The position numbers and the translations under genes are program-made. This document shows positions 1 to 11,090 of a DNA stretch of 64,000 bases, piece after piece (within the stretch, counting starts at the first letter, position 1; every line of letters begins with the position of its first letter). A model generated the notes under the pieces. The model was not told the origin of the DNA, did not search any database, and saw nothing but the letters and a program-made list of their open reading frames with translations. Source of the stretch: Tillandsia leiboldiana. Lineage: Eukaryota > Streptophyta > Magnoliopsida > Poales > Bromeliaceae. The stretch is taken from NCBI GenBank assembly GCA_029204045.2, contig CM055063.1:44745345-44809344 (forward strand), in the 5' to 3' direction.

Positions 1-3000
1 TTCACTGTCCATAATCCAAACCTAGCAGTATGAGTAGACGTTTCTAGCTAATTTTGACGTTCTGAGCGCAATGGCGCTGACGGAATCTCCGTTTGACGAG
101 CCTAAGGCATCGTAAAGCATGAACTTCATCCAGAAGACAAGCCGAGGTGGGCTGGTGCACTGCCGTGGCCGCGCGTCGCCGCTGCCACCACCTTCTTCTT
201 CCTCAATTCCGGCCAAGGTGAGTCCAGGTTTTTCTTTAGTTATTTTACTACCTAGACACTTGGAGCATATTCCTTACCTTCTAGAGATCATCCCTGCCGA
301 ACCCCAACGTTGGGAATGCTTCCAGCCGCCGGCGGGGAAGTTGCACCCGCCGGAATGCATGAAAGCTCCGCCGCGGCCGTTTGCTGCACCCGATGGCTCA
401 ACTTCGAAAAAAAAATGATAGGAATGTTCTGTAGAACACCTAGATCATCTCCTCCAAATTTGGAGTGATTTGGTGCACCGTGGGCGCGGCGGGGCGATGC
501 CCTAGTTTCGGGCTATTGTGTTTTTGGCCGGGGTTGCGCCGCCGCCGCCGTCGCCGTAGTTGGTCGCCGGACACTTGCCCAGAAAGCTCCACCTGGTCGA
601 GACAGACTCGTTGAGGCCTTTGCATGCAACCCATGATGGCCGGTTATGATTCCACCATTAATGGACCTTGGTTAGCCGCGTTAATGGCGGCCGGCCATCC
701 GCCGCTTGCCGGTGGGCATGGGTTGCCCAGATCTTCATTAAGCAACCTTTAGAAGCTTTGGGTGCTGTCCATTGCACCCAGAAATCCATGGATGGAAAGT
801 CGCCATTGTTGAAGCCCAAGCTTGACCTGAGCTTGGCCGCCACCGTCGCCGCCGTGACCTCGTCACCGGGCACGGGTCCGTGTAAGTTCGGGCGATATGT
901 TAGCACCTGCTGGTGCACTTGTTCGAGGCCCAGAACCCCGGAATGGGAAATTGCCATTTTCGGGTTTTATGATCGTCTTCTTCATCTTGTTGCTCGGCCA
1001 CCCGAGAATGCAAGATGCCCCAGACTTCTTGGGGATGCTCCTGCAGCCTAGGAGAACGTTTCCTTCCAAGTTAGAAGGGCCCAGGTGCAGGAATTGCTGA
1101 GATCAAGCTCGGGCATGGGTTGGAGTACTTGTTTTATATTGTTGCACCCTAGGTGTTTGATGAAATGCCTAAGAGAGATTTTGTTTGGAATTTGGTTTCG
1201 AGCATAAAATGAAAGTTGCTCCAAATTGTCCCCTGAGCTTGATGCTCACTTCAGATCAAAGTCGATCTGTGTAGAAATTTAGATGGAGCCTTGTGCGGTT
1301 TGATTGAGGGTGAAGGTATTGGATCTCGCGATCCAGCAGACCTGGGCTACAGAAAGGGCAAGCCCCAGGGTTTTTTAGCTGCTGTGAGCATAGGGCTCGA
1401 GCAGATTTTCAAATGGCACAGTAAAACTTTAGATGTGAGGTTGTCAAGCTCTAGGATAGGTGTTATGGCCCAAAGTCTGTTCTGGGCTGTTTGCGAAGCC
1501 GCGAAAGTAAGCCCCTGGCTAATTTGGGGTCATTGGACGCGATGCTCGCGCCGTTTTTCGGTTTCGTTGAGCAGAAGAAACGAAAATGCATTTAAGCGAT
1601 GTCAGAGAGGTATTTTATGGCCCGAAGTTTTCCTCGGGTTCCGTGCTGCTGCAAATGGGTGAGCACGGTGTTCAGCGGGTCGAGTGTCACTTACTGGAAG
1701 TGACAGTTCGTAAAAATAATATCCCAGTTAAGAGAACGAACGAAAACGGATCTCAAATTATTGTAAAAGTGTATTTGGGTAAAACCCTAGGGGTTAAGTG
1801 GTAATTGTAGGCTGCTGTACACAGAGTGTCAGTAGGTTGGATATGTGTGAGTCTAGTTCTGACTACAGTTTCTGTTCAGGGCCCAGCGGTTCAGCACCAG
1901 TCTAGACTAGCGGGAGTTCGGGATCGGCCTACATTCGGGGGGCTCGTTCGACTGACTTCGAGGTGGGTTCCTTTGAGACTAAGTATAGACTCGGTGTTCT
2001 TGGATAGTTACTAACTGCATATTATTGATACTAATGCTGACGGTCTTTATGATTGCGATATTATCCTGTATCTTGGTCATTGTGCTCGTAGTTGCGACAC
2101 GCGCACCCGCGGTCTGGCCACCGCAAAGGGTGCTCTTTTCCGGGAAAGCGGTCTTCGACCCGTGTTAACCCACAAGGTGAGGTAGTGGGGGCCCCCGTAG
2201 GTGTGGGGTTTGAGGCATCAAAAGGGGGGGGAGAGGTGCGACCTGTCGGGATAGGTGTCCGACGAGGTCAGGTGCCCCAAGGTGTGAGCGGTGCGATCTG
2301 TCGGGGTAGGTGCCCGACGAGATCAAGGTGTATAGGTGCTACTGGTATTACAGGTGTTACAGGTGTTCGCGTGTCACTTTTTCCAGTGAGTCGAGTGGTT
2401 GCTCCGGATAGTCTTACTGTTGGGTTTGGCATTCTTTCCTGCTTATTATTATTATCGCATGTCGCTGACTACCCACTCCGTGACAGGTTCTTCCAGGGGT
2501 GAGCGGTAGACGACGGGGAGGTCGAGGCAGGAGTGGTCGGGCAGTGAGGAGCCCTAGTCTGTATCTCCTTTACTTTTCCTTGCATTTCATTTGGTACTGT
2601 AGACTACGGTGTGGTTCGCGATACCCTTGTGGGGTCGGTGTGGATGTTGATTTCCGGTGTATCGGATTTGATATTATGCTTCTTTTATTCGCCCGTTCGG
2701 CCGTTTTTCCAAAGCAAAGTAACTAGAAAAGAAAAAGGAACTTCGAAAACTATCTTTCAAAAATATGGGGTCGTGTGGACCCGTTTTCCCAAACCCTGTG
2801 GTTTTATGAGATTTCTAAACCGTTTTCAAAACCTTGGGTCGTGTGGACCTGTTTTCAAAACTGTGAGTTTATCCTTTCAACTTGACTGGCGGCGGGCATT
2901 CTATTTAGTTTACATTGTTAGTTGAATACTCGAACTGTTGTGATTAACTGAATGCTGGTGTTGAGATGTTGTAATAGCCGCGACGCCGTGCATATACAGA

Positions 3001-3147
3001 GGAGACTCTGCCCGATTTTCGAGTAAATCTGTATATGCGGCGGATCTGGGCACGTGCCGGGGAGGACTGAATTTCAAAAAAAAAAAATAAGGGACTCAAA
3101 CTAACAACTCTTTCCTTTCCGCTGAGCGAGACCCCCGGGGCGTGACA
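1..3147 (+). mobile_element. Gypsy-type LTR 'A', 5' end outside or unresolved
   Basis: The plus-strand right end is CCCCCGGGGCGTGACA, the canonical CA end of the long gypsy LTRs here. From about 2060 to 2900 it matches, in inverted orientation, the solo LTR at 21510-24836. Shared features are the CACAAGG/GGTGAGG stretch near 2170 and imperfect repeats built on CGTGTGGACC-GTTTTC-AAACC (2770-2870). An AAGGTGAGT splice-donor-like string at 217 has a counterpart in the solo LTR. Positions 1-2000 hold no recognisable gene: short frames on both strands lack family motifs. I infer one LTR whose start lies left of the window. The first 2 kb is assigned by continuity only. Confidence 0.55.
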
Positions 3148-3530
3148 CCTTACCACCCGAGGAGTGTAGCTGTATCCCCTGGTTGGAGATTCCTGGTAGC
3201 TGTTGGCTGGCTTTTACTATTTATTTGGAGAGAGAGCTTTTGTATTTAGAGAGACTGATGTTGAGACTGATGTATTATAGTTTTAGTTTATCTCCTTTTA
3301 TAGTTGAGAGATGCTGTACTGAGGACATTGTATGATGATTATCTATATTTGAGGAGATGGATGTTGTACAGTGATTGGATTTTATTCTACAGCATTTTAT
3401 TTCAGCTCTGATATTTGTGTAGCTATAGTACTATCTTTTGCAGGTTAGACGCTTCGCCTATGCGGGTTTTAGCATAGGTGGCGGATCTGTTGGCGAGCCC
3501 GGGTCGCAGTTTCGACCCCGGGGCGTGACA
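3148..3530 (+). mobile_element. Gypsy LTR 3' terminal fragment
   Basis: This is the last ~380 bases of a gypsy LTR in plus orientation. It is the inverse of the LTR starts at 32661 and 39632, sharing the CAGGTTAGACGCTTCGCCTA stretch and the terminal TTCGACCCCGGGGCGTGACA. LTR A ends immediately to its left, so A probably inserted in this older LTR. No primer binding site follows, unlike at 17621 or 39611, so the junction at 3530 is truncated. Confidence 0.65.
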
Positions 3531-5188
3531 GAAACTCCCCGCCGACAGGAAGACAGATTCCGACGCCTATGAGGGGCGTCAAGGCGACGGTCGGAGCAGA
3601 TCAATAGGCTCCAGCGGCTCATAGCGCAGCAAGCTGAGGCTGTATAATGACGCATGAGTATATGGCGTCGCCGCTTGTAGGGATAATGGTAGAGCGAGTG
3701 GCAGTGGCCGCCGAGCTTTTGTCGGCGCACCCCGCACCTTCAGCAAGGGGTGTTATAAGCTTGCGCCAGCTATTTTGCTGGCAAGGTATGGTCGGAAGGG
3801 TCCAGTGAGGGACCGACTTACAGAACGCTGGTGATCGCTATGTGTGAGAACCAAGTTAATGTCCTAAGGGTGAGGGCAGGGAAGGTTTACGAGCCTAGAG
3901 TAGGCTTCAGGATGCGTGGGCCTCTCGAAAGAGCGAGAGTTTTATGGCGCATGTCTGAGGGATCGGCATAATGGCAAGGGTTGCCACCACAGGGTTTGCG
4001 TGTTAATCACCAGAGTTGGTGAACAGTTATCGTGATGCCTCAACCCAGTTGGGAGAGGTGTATAAGAGCCGTGGGTGAGTTTAAGCAATCGCTTAGCACT
4101 TTGGATTACGCAAGTTAGCGTGGGGGCGTTGGACGCCCAACCGTTTGGGTGCTCATGGAGCACAAGTATCATTTAGCCAGGGAGAGCTGATTAGGTGGCG
4201 TGTTAGCCTTTGCCCAGTGTGGCCAGAGTTGATAGAGAGGTTGAGTCGTGGATTGACGACTAGTTAGTTGATCTTGCTCATTGAGCATAGCGGTCGCGTG
4301 GCGACGATTAGCGGGTTCGCTTGGGGACGATCCGTGCCTTGACCATGTTTGTGGACTGTGGGCCTGTAGCCCAGTGGGCAGGCGCAGTCAGCTGTGAGAG
4401 ACAGCAGCCCGGGACCTGATGGCAGGGCATGATAGAGATTTGGTCAGGGCGGTAGTCCGAGCGATGACCCGGGAACGTGGAATGCCACGTGTGAGCATTG
4501 AGGCTATTAGTACACTGAGAGTGTGTTATGACCAGGCCATAGAGCTAGTGGTGATTGAGGTACTGTAGCTCCTAGTGGGAGTGTTCGTGTAGTAATCCTG
4601 AGTGAGGATCTACCCGTTTGATGATTGGGTCTGTGTGCTAGTGAGAGCCATTGTACAGTGTTGAACTAGTTTTGGGCTATAGGCCCATATTGGACCGTGG
4701 TCTGTGAACCTATTAGTAGTCCGAGATATCGGGTTAGCTGAAAACCCGTGGACTTAGAGCGCTAGCAGCGTGTGAGATAGTTGAGGACTTGTGGTTGGCC
4801 TATGCCCTCCACATTAGGCAGCGAGTGACCGGAAAATGCGGTAAATGTAATTAGTTGCAGATGCAACCTCCTTGTGAAAGGTAAAATGACTACGGAATTA
4901 AAGTGAAGATTTCGCAAGAAGAGACTTCGCCATTTGTAGCAATTGAGAGAGAACAAGTGCTCAAATGTGTCTCTCACCTGCTTGGTGAAAATGGCCAGAC
5001 ACCAGGTCTGAGTTTGTCCCTGAGTTGAGGTAGGGATCCAGGAATGGGCTGCTCATGTAATTGTGGACGAGCAGGCAATGTGATGCCGGTCACGAGGTTC
5101 AGTGAGCCCAGTAGTGAGGGCAAGTTTTCCCCCTCTTGATCAAGTAGGAGTCGAGATGCGACTCAAGTTTCGAGGACGAAACTTATTT
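3531..5188 (+). pseudogene. Decayed internal region of a plus-strand gypsy element (B)
   Basis: The stretch lies between a gypsy LTR end and a polypurine tract plus LTR start, so by position it is the remnant interior of an element. Its first ~120 bases translate to an Arg/Gln-rich segment with one stop that is loosely gag-like. No zinc knuckle, protease, RT or integrase motif is readable in any plus frame, and stops are dense. A string just before the polypurine tract (CGAGGACGAAAC, 5171-5182) is the same 3' leader found beside the polypurine tracts of elements C and E. That supports a chromovirus-like origin but not a gene. Confidence 0.5.
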
Positions 5189-5202
5189 TAAGGGGGGTAG
5201 AA
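5189..5202 (+). promoter_or_regulatory. Polypurine tract of element B
   Basis: TAAGGGGGGTAGAA sits directly before the LTR start TGTAGTAAACC and 7 bases after CGAGGACGAAAC. It would prime plus-strand DNA synthesis and fixes both the plus orientation and the LTR boundary. Confidence 0.75.
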
Positions 5203-5819
5203 TGTAGTAAACCGAAATTTCGGTATATAAATAAATATAAATAAAATGGCATGAAATGCTATTTTATTGAATTTATTGAGGTAAAGGATGACCTGGAAAC
5301 AAATTGGGCCCAAATCGGGATTAGAATGTAAGATCTTGAATCTTACATGAGAAAGTGGGCCCAGATTATGAGTGGAAAATTCACAGTTTCAGAAAATTTC
5401 GAGAAAATTACGGGAGCTCCGTAAATGTGTTTTAAGGCCACAGTAAAAGTTTCGCGTCGATCGGACACCCGGATAGAGAGAACGGGCTCCGCCAGCGAAT
5501 TTAAATATAGTGGGACTTTTGGTAACCCAAAGAGGGTCCAAATTGAAAAGTTTAAGTTCCAGGTAGTAAATTAAGTTAAACTGTGGCTGCCCGTCAAATT
5601 TGAGCGAAAACGGGCGAGAAACAGGCAAGAACGGACGAAAACGGGCGAAACTGGGCTTGGGCCCAAGTTTCGGGCGCCCGAAAGTGGGTTCTGGGCGCCC
5701 GGAAAGCACTGTAGCAAACCCGGTTTTGGGGGTTGCAGTAAACCGGGCTGCACTGTAGCGAACCTGGTTCACTGTAGCAGCCCGGTCCGAAAGATATGCG
5801 CCCGAAAGTTACTGTAGCG

Positions 5820-5985
5820 GCCCGGATCCCGAGGCAGTGGCACGGATCCCGAGGCAGTTGGCATGGATCCCGAGGCAGTTGGCACGGATCCCGAGGCAGT
5901 GGCACGGATCCCGAGGCAGTTGGCACGGATCCCGAGGTAGTTGGCACAGATCCCGAGGCACGGGCGCGAATCCCGAGGCAAGCTT
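5820..5985 (+). repeat. 20-21 bp tandem array
   Basis: About eight imperfect copies of a unit close to CGGATCCCGAGGCAGTTGGCA stand in tandem. Units alternate between GCAGTGGCA and GCAGTTGGCA variants. The last copies are degenerate (CAGATCCCGAGGCACGGG). It sits in the U3-like part of LTR B, upstream of the G-box cluster. Confidence 0.85.
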
Positions 5986-6774
5986 TCTCGCGCGACGCGC
6001 TGTGGCGCACGGCACGAGGCCGCGTGGAAGGTGGGGAAGCGCCACGTGGCGCTTCCTCTTTGGTCGCTCTGACCGAGGGAGCGGTGTGCGCGTCGGGAAG
6101 GCGCGCGGGCCCTGGCGCGGTGTCAGCGGGCAGTGCCACGTGTCGGCCTCCCATTGGACGGTCAGCGCGATGTGACGCGCTGACGGGACAAGTCGCAACC
6201 ACCGCGAGCTGGGTGCGGTCCACGTGACGGCCTCCCATTGGCCGCCGCAGTTCGGTGGTCGCGGTGCACGGGTCCAGGGACACGTGTCATCCCTTGATTG
6301 GCTGAGCGAGGGTGACGTGGCGCCCAGCTGGCGCTGCGTGGACGCGTGGACCGCGGCGGGCCGGTTACTGTAGCCGCCCGAAAGTTTTCGGGCGCCCGAA
6401 AGGGTGCGCCCGAAAGTCCGGAAACTGCCTATTTAGGCCCGAATTGCCCCTTTTTTCTCCTTTTTCTCCCTGTTGGCTTCACCCGAGCGCACGGGGAGGG
6501 GTGGAAGGCGATTTTCACCGGGGTTTTCGAGGGCGCACGAGCGCGCCGTGGACTCCGTGGAGCGCGCAAGATGTTCCAAAGAGCCTAGTGGACGCGTTGG
6601 ACGACGCGACGATGTTGAGGTAGGTCCCGTATACCATCTTGCGGTATTTTTTGCACAGTTTTAAGGTTTCCTTTTGGATTTTGGATTTGACCCCCTTTGC
6701 CCACGTGCATGTTAGGGACCCAACTTTTCTGTGCCGTTTTACTGCGCGAGTTTCGCGGGCGTTTTGGACGCGCC

Positions 6775-7440
6775 TCGTTTTGCGTGCAAGCTCGTGGAGG
6801 TGAGCACCGTTTTGCGTGCGGATTCGGTAAATGCGCGCAGTTTTGGACGCGAACTCGGAAAACGTGCACCGTTTTGCGTGCAAAGTTGAAAAAGGAACGT
6901 GCACCATTTTGCGTGCCGACCCGAGGTACGTGCTCCGTTTTGCGTGCAGGTTGGACTAATGAGCACCGTTTTACGTGCAGACTCTAACATTGTATCTCAT
7001 TTTTCGTGCAGGACGGGAAAAGTGTGCACCGTTTTGCGTGCAACCCCACAGTAGAAAGTGCACCGTTTTGCGTGCCAATACGGGGTACGTGCTCCGTTTT
7101 GCGTGCGGGTTGGACCAATACGCACCGTTTTACGTGTAGATTCTAATAATTTACATCGTTTTTCGTGCAGGGCTAGGAAAAATATGCACCGTTTTGCGTG
7201 CAACCCTACAGTCAGACGTGCATCGTTTTGCGTGCAGATTTGAGGTACGTGCACCGTTTTGCGTGCAGATCGTGTTGCCGCGCATCGCTTTGCGTGCCGG
7301 CTGAAGTGGCGCACACCATTTTACGTATGGGTTTTTAATGACATGCACCGTTTTGAGTGCAGGTTCGGTGGACGTGCACCGTTTTGCATGGGGACTCGAG
7401 GTATGTGCATCATTTTACGTGCAAGCTCGAGGAAACAAGT
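6775..7440 (+). repeat. TTTTGCGTGC minisatellite in LTR B
   Basis: About 18 copies of a core GCACCGTTTTGCGTGC are separated by variable 15-30 base spacers. Degenerate versions such as CATCGTTTTTCGTGCA also occur. The same core forms arrays in LTR E (inverse strand) and LTR G. Frames on either strand give repetitive Cys/Arg/Phe or His-Ala-Lys-Arg peptides, which are by-products of the array. Confidence 0.9.
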
Positions 7441-7991
7441 AGAATCGCGTGGAGACCAATTGCAAGTGTCTACAAGCAATTGGGGACACTACAAGGTGGG
7501 GAATTCTGCCGAAATTGGGTGACCTCTCCCCTTGCTCCCTTGCTTTTCGATTCGAAGCATGATAGTAGCCTGTTAGAGGCGTTAGGTAATTATGATATTG
7601 ATTACCTGTATCGATGGATTCAGATGAAAAAGTGCAACTGTTGGTTGCCAGAGATAGGGGAATAGTCGTGCATGTGCAAAGAGACACAGAGAAAAAGTGC
7701 AACTGTTGGTTGCCAAAGATATATGATGAATATGCATGCATAGAGATAATTATTATTTTATGAATGAGATGAAAATAATTGCATGCATGAAGAAGAGTAG
7801 CTATTCATGATTGTGAGCATGTTAGGGTATGACCCTAGGAATCACGTGACATAAGGGAACAACAGTTGTTGGTAGTAAGACTAGGAGAAAACCTAGTATA
7901 GGGGTTTGACGAGTGACATCAACTTAGGAGTTATCCTAGGGTGGATGAGTGGCATGGTCTTAGGTAATAACCTAAGGACATTGGATAGAGG

Positions 7992-8143
7992 GATCAATAT
8001 AGAGTCAAGGAACTCTAGGACAAGCATGACATGGAACTTAGGTAAAGAGAACCTTAGGTGAACTAGTGATCAGCATAGAGTCAGGGAACTCTAGGACAAG
8101 TATGACATGGAACTTAGGTAAAGGGAACCTAAGGTGAACTAGT
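7992..8143 (+). repeat. 76-bp direct duplication
   Basis: Two adjacent copies begin GATCAATATAGAGTC and GATCAGCATAGAGTC, 76 bases apart, and differ at only a few positions. Partial related units (TAGAGTCAGTGTAACTCTA) continue to about 8240. The segment is non-coding LTR sequence. Confidence 0.8.
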
Positions 8144-8464
8144 GGAGTTTGAATTCACAGACAGGATATTAGAGTCAGTGTAACTCTAAGATAAAGTGGA
8201 ACAGGAAAATAGAGTTAAGTTAACTCTAGGATTCAGTAAGGAATCAGAAAAGCGGGATAAGATCCCAAGGTTAAAAATTAAACAAATATAACCCTAGAGA
8301 GTCATAGGGTGTCTGGGTAAATGGACAATAACTTTTACTTCAATTTGAGTTAAATAAAGAAAGTGAAATGTGTAAGAGTCCAGGAGACTCTCTGGTCACC
8401 CGTGTGGCAAGACCTAGGGTAAGGGATGAAAAAGTGGTTAATAAGCAAGACAAGCAAATTGCTT

Positions 8465-8791
8465 AAGATAAAGAGAATGTAAATGGCGCCTTCGAATTTG
8501 AGACTCGTCAAGTGGAGCAGGACTCCCTGGGCAGTGACCCGTCGGACGAGGTACTTTCGAAAGGCTTAAAGTTAAGATAAAGAGAATGTAAATGGCGCCT
8601 TCGAATTTGAGACTCGTTAAGTGGAGCAGGACTCCCTGGGCAGTGACCCGTCGGACGAGGTACTTTCGAAAGGCTTAAAGTTAAGATAAAGAGAATGTAA
8701 ATGGCGCCTTCGAATTTGAGACTCGTCAAGTGGAGCAGGACTCCCTGGGCAGTGACCTGTCGGACGAGGTACTTTCGAAAGGCTTAAAGTG
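8465..8791 (+). repeat. 109-bp tandem triplication
   Basis: Three copies start at 8465, 8574 and 8683, each opening AAGATAAAGAGAATGTAAAT and closing near TACTTTCGAAAGGCTTAAAG. They differ by very few bases (for example TCAAG/TTAAG and ACCCG/ACCTG), so the expansion is recent. A fourth, diverged GGGCAGTGACCCGTTCGG echo lies at 9004. Confidence 0.9.
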
Positions 8792-9917
8792 AAAGTAAAG
8801 AGCTAAATGCTCAAAGAAAAGAGAAAGAGATTTGCTAGTGGCAAAATGGGAGCTATAAGCTCGAATAAGAAAGGAAAGCAAGTTCTCAAAGGCAAAGAGG
8901 CTAAGAACTAAAGTAAAAAGAAAAGAAAGAAAATATAAAAATAAAACGGGCGGACCTACGGTGAAATCAGCCCAGGTTGGAGGTACGGGCAGTATCCCTC
9001 TCCCGGGCAGTGACCCGTTCGGGACGTTTCTTCCGTAGGACGGGGTAACACTTGCGGGTGTTATCGGCAACCTTAGAAATCTTATCTCATGGTAGCAGGA
9101 CTACCGGGCTTGGGCCCGTTGGATAAGAATTTCCGAGGGTTAACTTGAACTAAAGCACCAGAATTTAAAGAATAAAGAGAAAATAGAGTGGCCAAGATGG
9201 CCGGGTTAGTTGAACCCTGTATGCAGCGGCATAGTGGCCGAGTTGGTGCTTAGTAGCCTAGTATGACTAGACAGAGTAGTGCTGGGTCGATGCGTTTATA
9301 CAGACAGTGATATATTATTTTGCATAGCTGCATTTTGATTTCGAGGATTTTAGTTTCCTAGCACTATTATTATTGCTTCCATTGGACCAAGTGGTGTAGG
9401 ACACTTTTTCTCGGTGGTTGAACCCACTGGGAACTATGTCGTAGTTCTCACACCCCTTGGGTGACTCCCCCCACAGGTTCAGGTATGGATGCAGCGATCG
9501 CGACGGTTCAGAGGTAGACGGCGAGGTATACGACAGGGGCAAGGGCCCAGCAGCATAGAGACCTAGAGGGTCTAGCAGAGGTATCCCATTTATATATTCC
9601 TTGAGTGAACCTTGTATGGTGAGGAATTTATGTAAAGGAATTGTAATAATTTTATTTGCAAGTTCAGAAATGTAAAGTGTAATAAAGTAACGCATGGTTC
9701 ACTCTTGTATGCTTTCATTTCCGCATTAACTGTATGTTATCGAATGAAAGTTTTAAATTTATAGTGATTTTTAATACTCTGATATTGAGCTTCCGCATAC
9801 ACTTGTTGTGTTATTATGGATGTTACCGTTCCTTTCGGGTAGGAAAAGGCCTTACCCGATTGGCGGGTCTGTTGGCGTGCCCGAACCGTACAAATTGGCG
9901 GACTCGGGGCGTGACAA

Positions 9918-9961
9918 TGAGAGAGAGAGAGAGAAATCTATGTGAATTCTCTTAACCATAC

Positions 9962-10000
<39 letters not shown>

Positions 10001-10020
10001 GGGGGGCGGGGAGGGGGAGA
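9918..10020 (+). repeat. (GA)n microsatellite at LTR B end
   Basis: GA dinucleotide runs at 9919-9935 and 9963-9995 are followed by a G-rich purine tract. It starts two bases after the TGACA end of LTR B. Confidence 0.9.
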
Positions 10021-10121
10021 GCATCGTTTTTTTTAGTTTGACGCATCAAGTGCACAGGTGCATGAAGAGAAAAGTTCTTTTATTTTATTATTTATAGAAT
10101 ACGAACGAAGAGGAGAATAGA

Positions 10122-11090
10122 TGTCATGTTTCAGAGTCGAAACTGCGACCCATACTCGCCAACAGTTTCACCGTCCATAAGGGAAGCCCCGCATAGGCGA
10201 AGTGTCTAACATGCAAAAGATAATACTAACAATTATACAGATATCAGAGCTGAAAAGTAAACTGCTGAAATATAAATTACAACTTTAAATATATATTAGA
10301 TTCTCACAATACATAAGTCTTTCGAAATAAAACTATCAAAAGTAAAATATACAATCCACTGACAGTACTAAAAATCTCTAAATGGGTACAACTACTCTCC
10401 AAGAAGGGGTAGGGATCTAGCTCGTGACTCCCTTACCTCGGTCAGTAGAAGCAACAACAGGAGTAGGAACTGGAGTGGATGCCTCTAGAAAAAGTCACCA
10501 CAGCGGGTGTGAGAACTACATCAAACAGTAGTTCTCAATGGGTACCATCTTCAAGACCAACGGTCTGTCCACTAAGTCTACTAGAGATATAAGATAACAA
10601 TACAGTATAACTGATAATAAAAAGCTAAAAATAACTCTACAACTACCATATCTCTATCTATCATGCTTAAGAAGTGACACAGATGATAAAATACATATAC
10701 TCTATCTCAGTATGCTAAATCAACCCAATCACACTGGCTGCCACATAGGGTCCAGTCAAACTTGTGCCCACCTACTACCACACATCCACACTAGGACGGA
10801 AATTATGTAGGGCGTCCCACACGGATTGCGTCGATAAGTTGCGATAACAAAGTAACAGGCCCAGCTCTGGAGCGGCACTTGAGGGGAGCGACTCCACCGA
10901 GAAAGTATCTGCGTATCTCTGTTGAGCTCAATACGACTCATGCAGGCTATAATCCATAATCAGGATCAATCAGATACACCCTCGGCTCAAACAAACCCAC
11001 TCTATCTAGGGAAAACCAGCCGAACAACAAGAGTTTGAGAATCCCAAAAGGCCAGTGCCTATAACCCTAATCAAACAAGAACAGGCTGTA
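10122..11090 (-). mobile_element. Gypsy LTR 'D', first part
   Basis: It begins TGTCATGTTTCAGAGTCGAAACT, a decayed form of the TGTCACGCCCC start, followed by the shared GCCCCGCATAGGCGAAG block. It runs parallel to the LTRs of element C and stops at 11090, where C begins. The sequence resumes at 27943: joining the two sides restores the order seen inside C (CAAGAACAG, then TAGGCTC). The terminal host bases CTGTA recur as CTATA after C. No gene is present. Confidence 0.85.

Larger units (their letters stand above)
5203..9916 (+). mobile_element. 3' LTR of gypsy element B, 4.7 kb
   Basis: It starts TGTAGTAAACC after a polypurine tract and ends CGGACTCGGGGCGTGACA, related to the other gypsy LTR ends here. 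The U3-like part has CACTGTAGC motifs, GGGCGCCCGAAA palindromes (5675-5705, 6388-6402), a 21-bp array and CACGTG boxes (6043, 6136, 6222, 6281). A weak TATA-like CTATTTAGG follows at 6429. Then come the TTTTGCGTGC minisatellite (6775-7440), a GGAGACCAATTGCAAGTGTC segment also found in LTR G, and an A-rich part with 76-bp and 109-bp duplications. No gene is supported; short frames through it lack motifs. The large divergence of its end from the fragment at 3530 means the two may not be paired LTRs. Confidence 0.65.

Noticed and set aside
668..1051. Possible host exon in the first kilobase, with an AAGGTGAGT donor-like site at 217
   Set aside because: Frames on both strands are short and motif-free, and the solo LTR at 21510-24836 has a similar donor-like string, so LTR sequence is the simpler reading.
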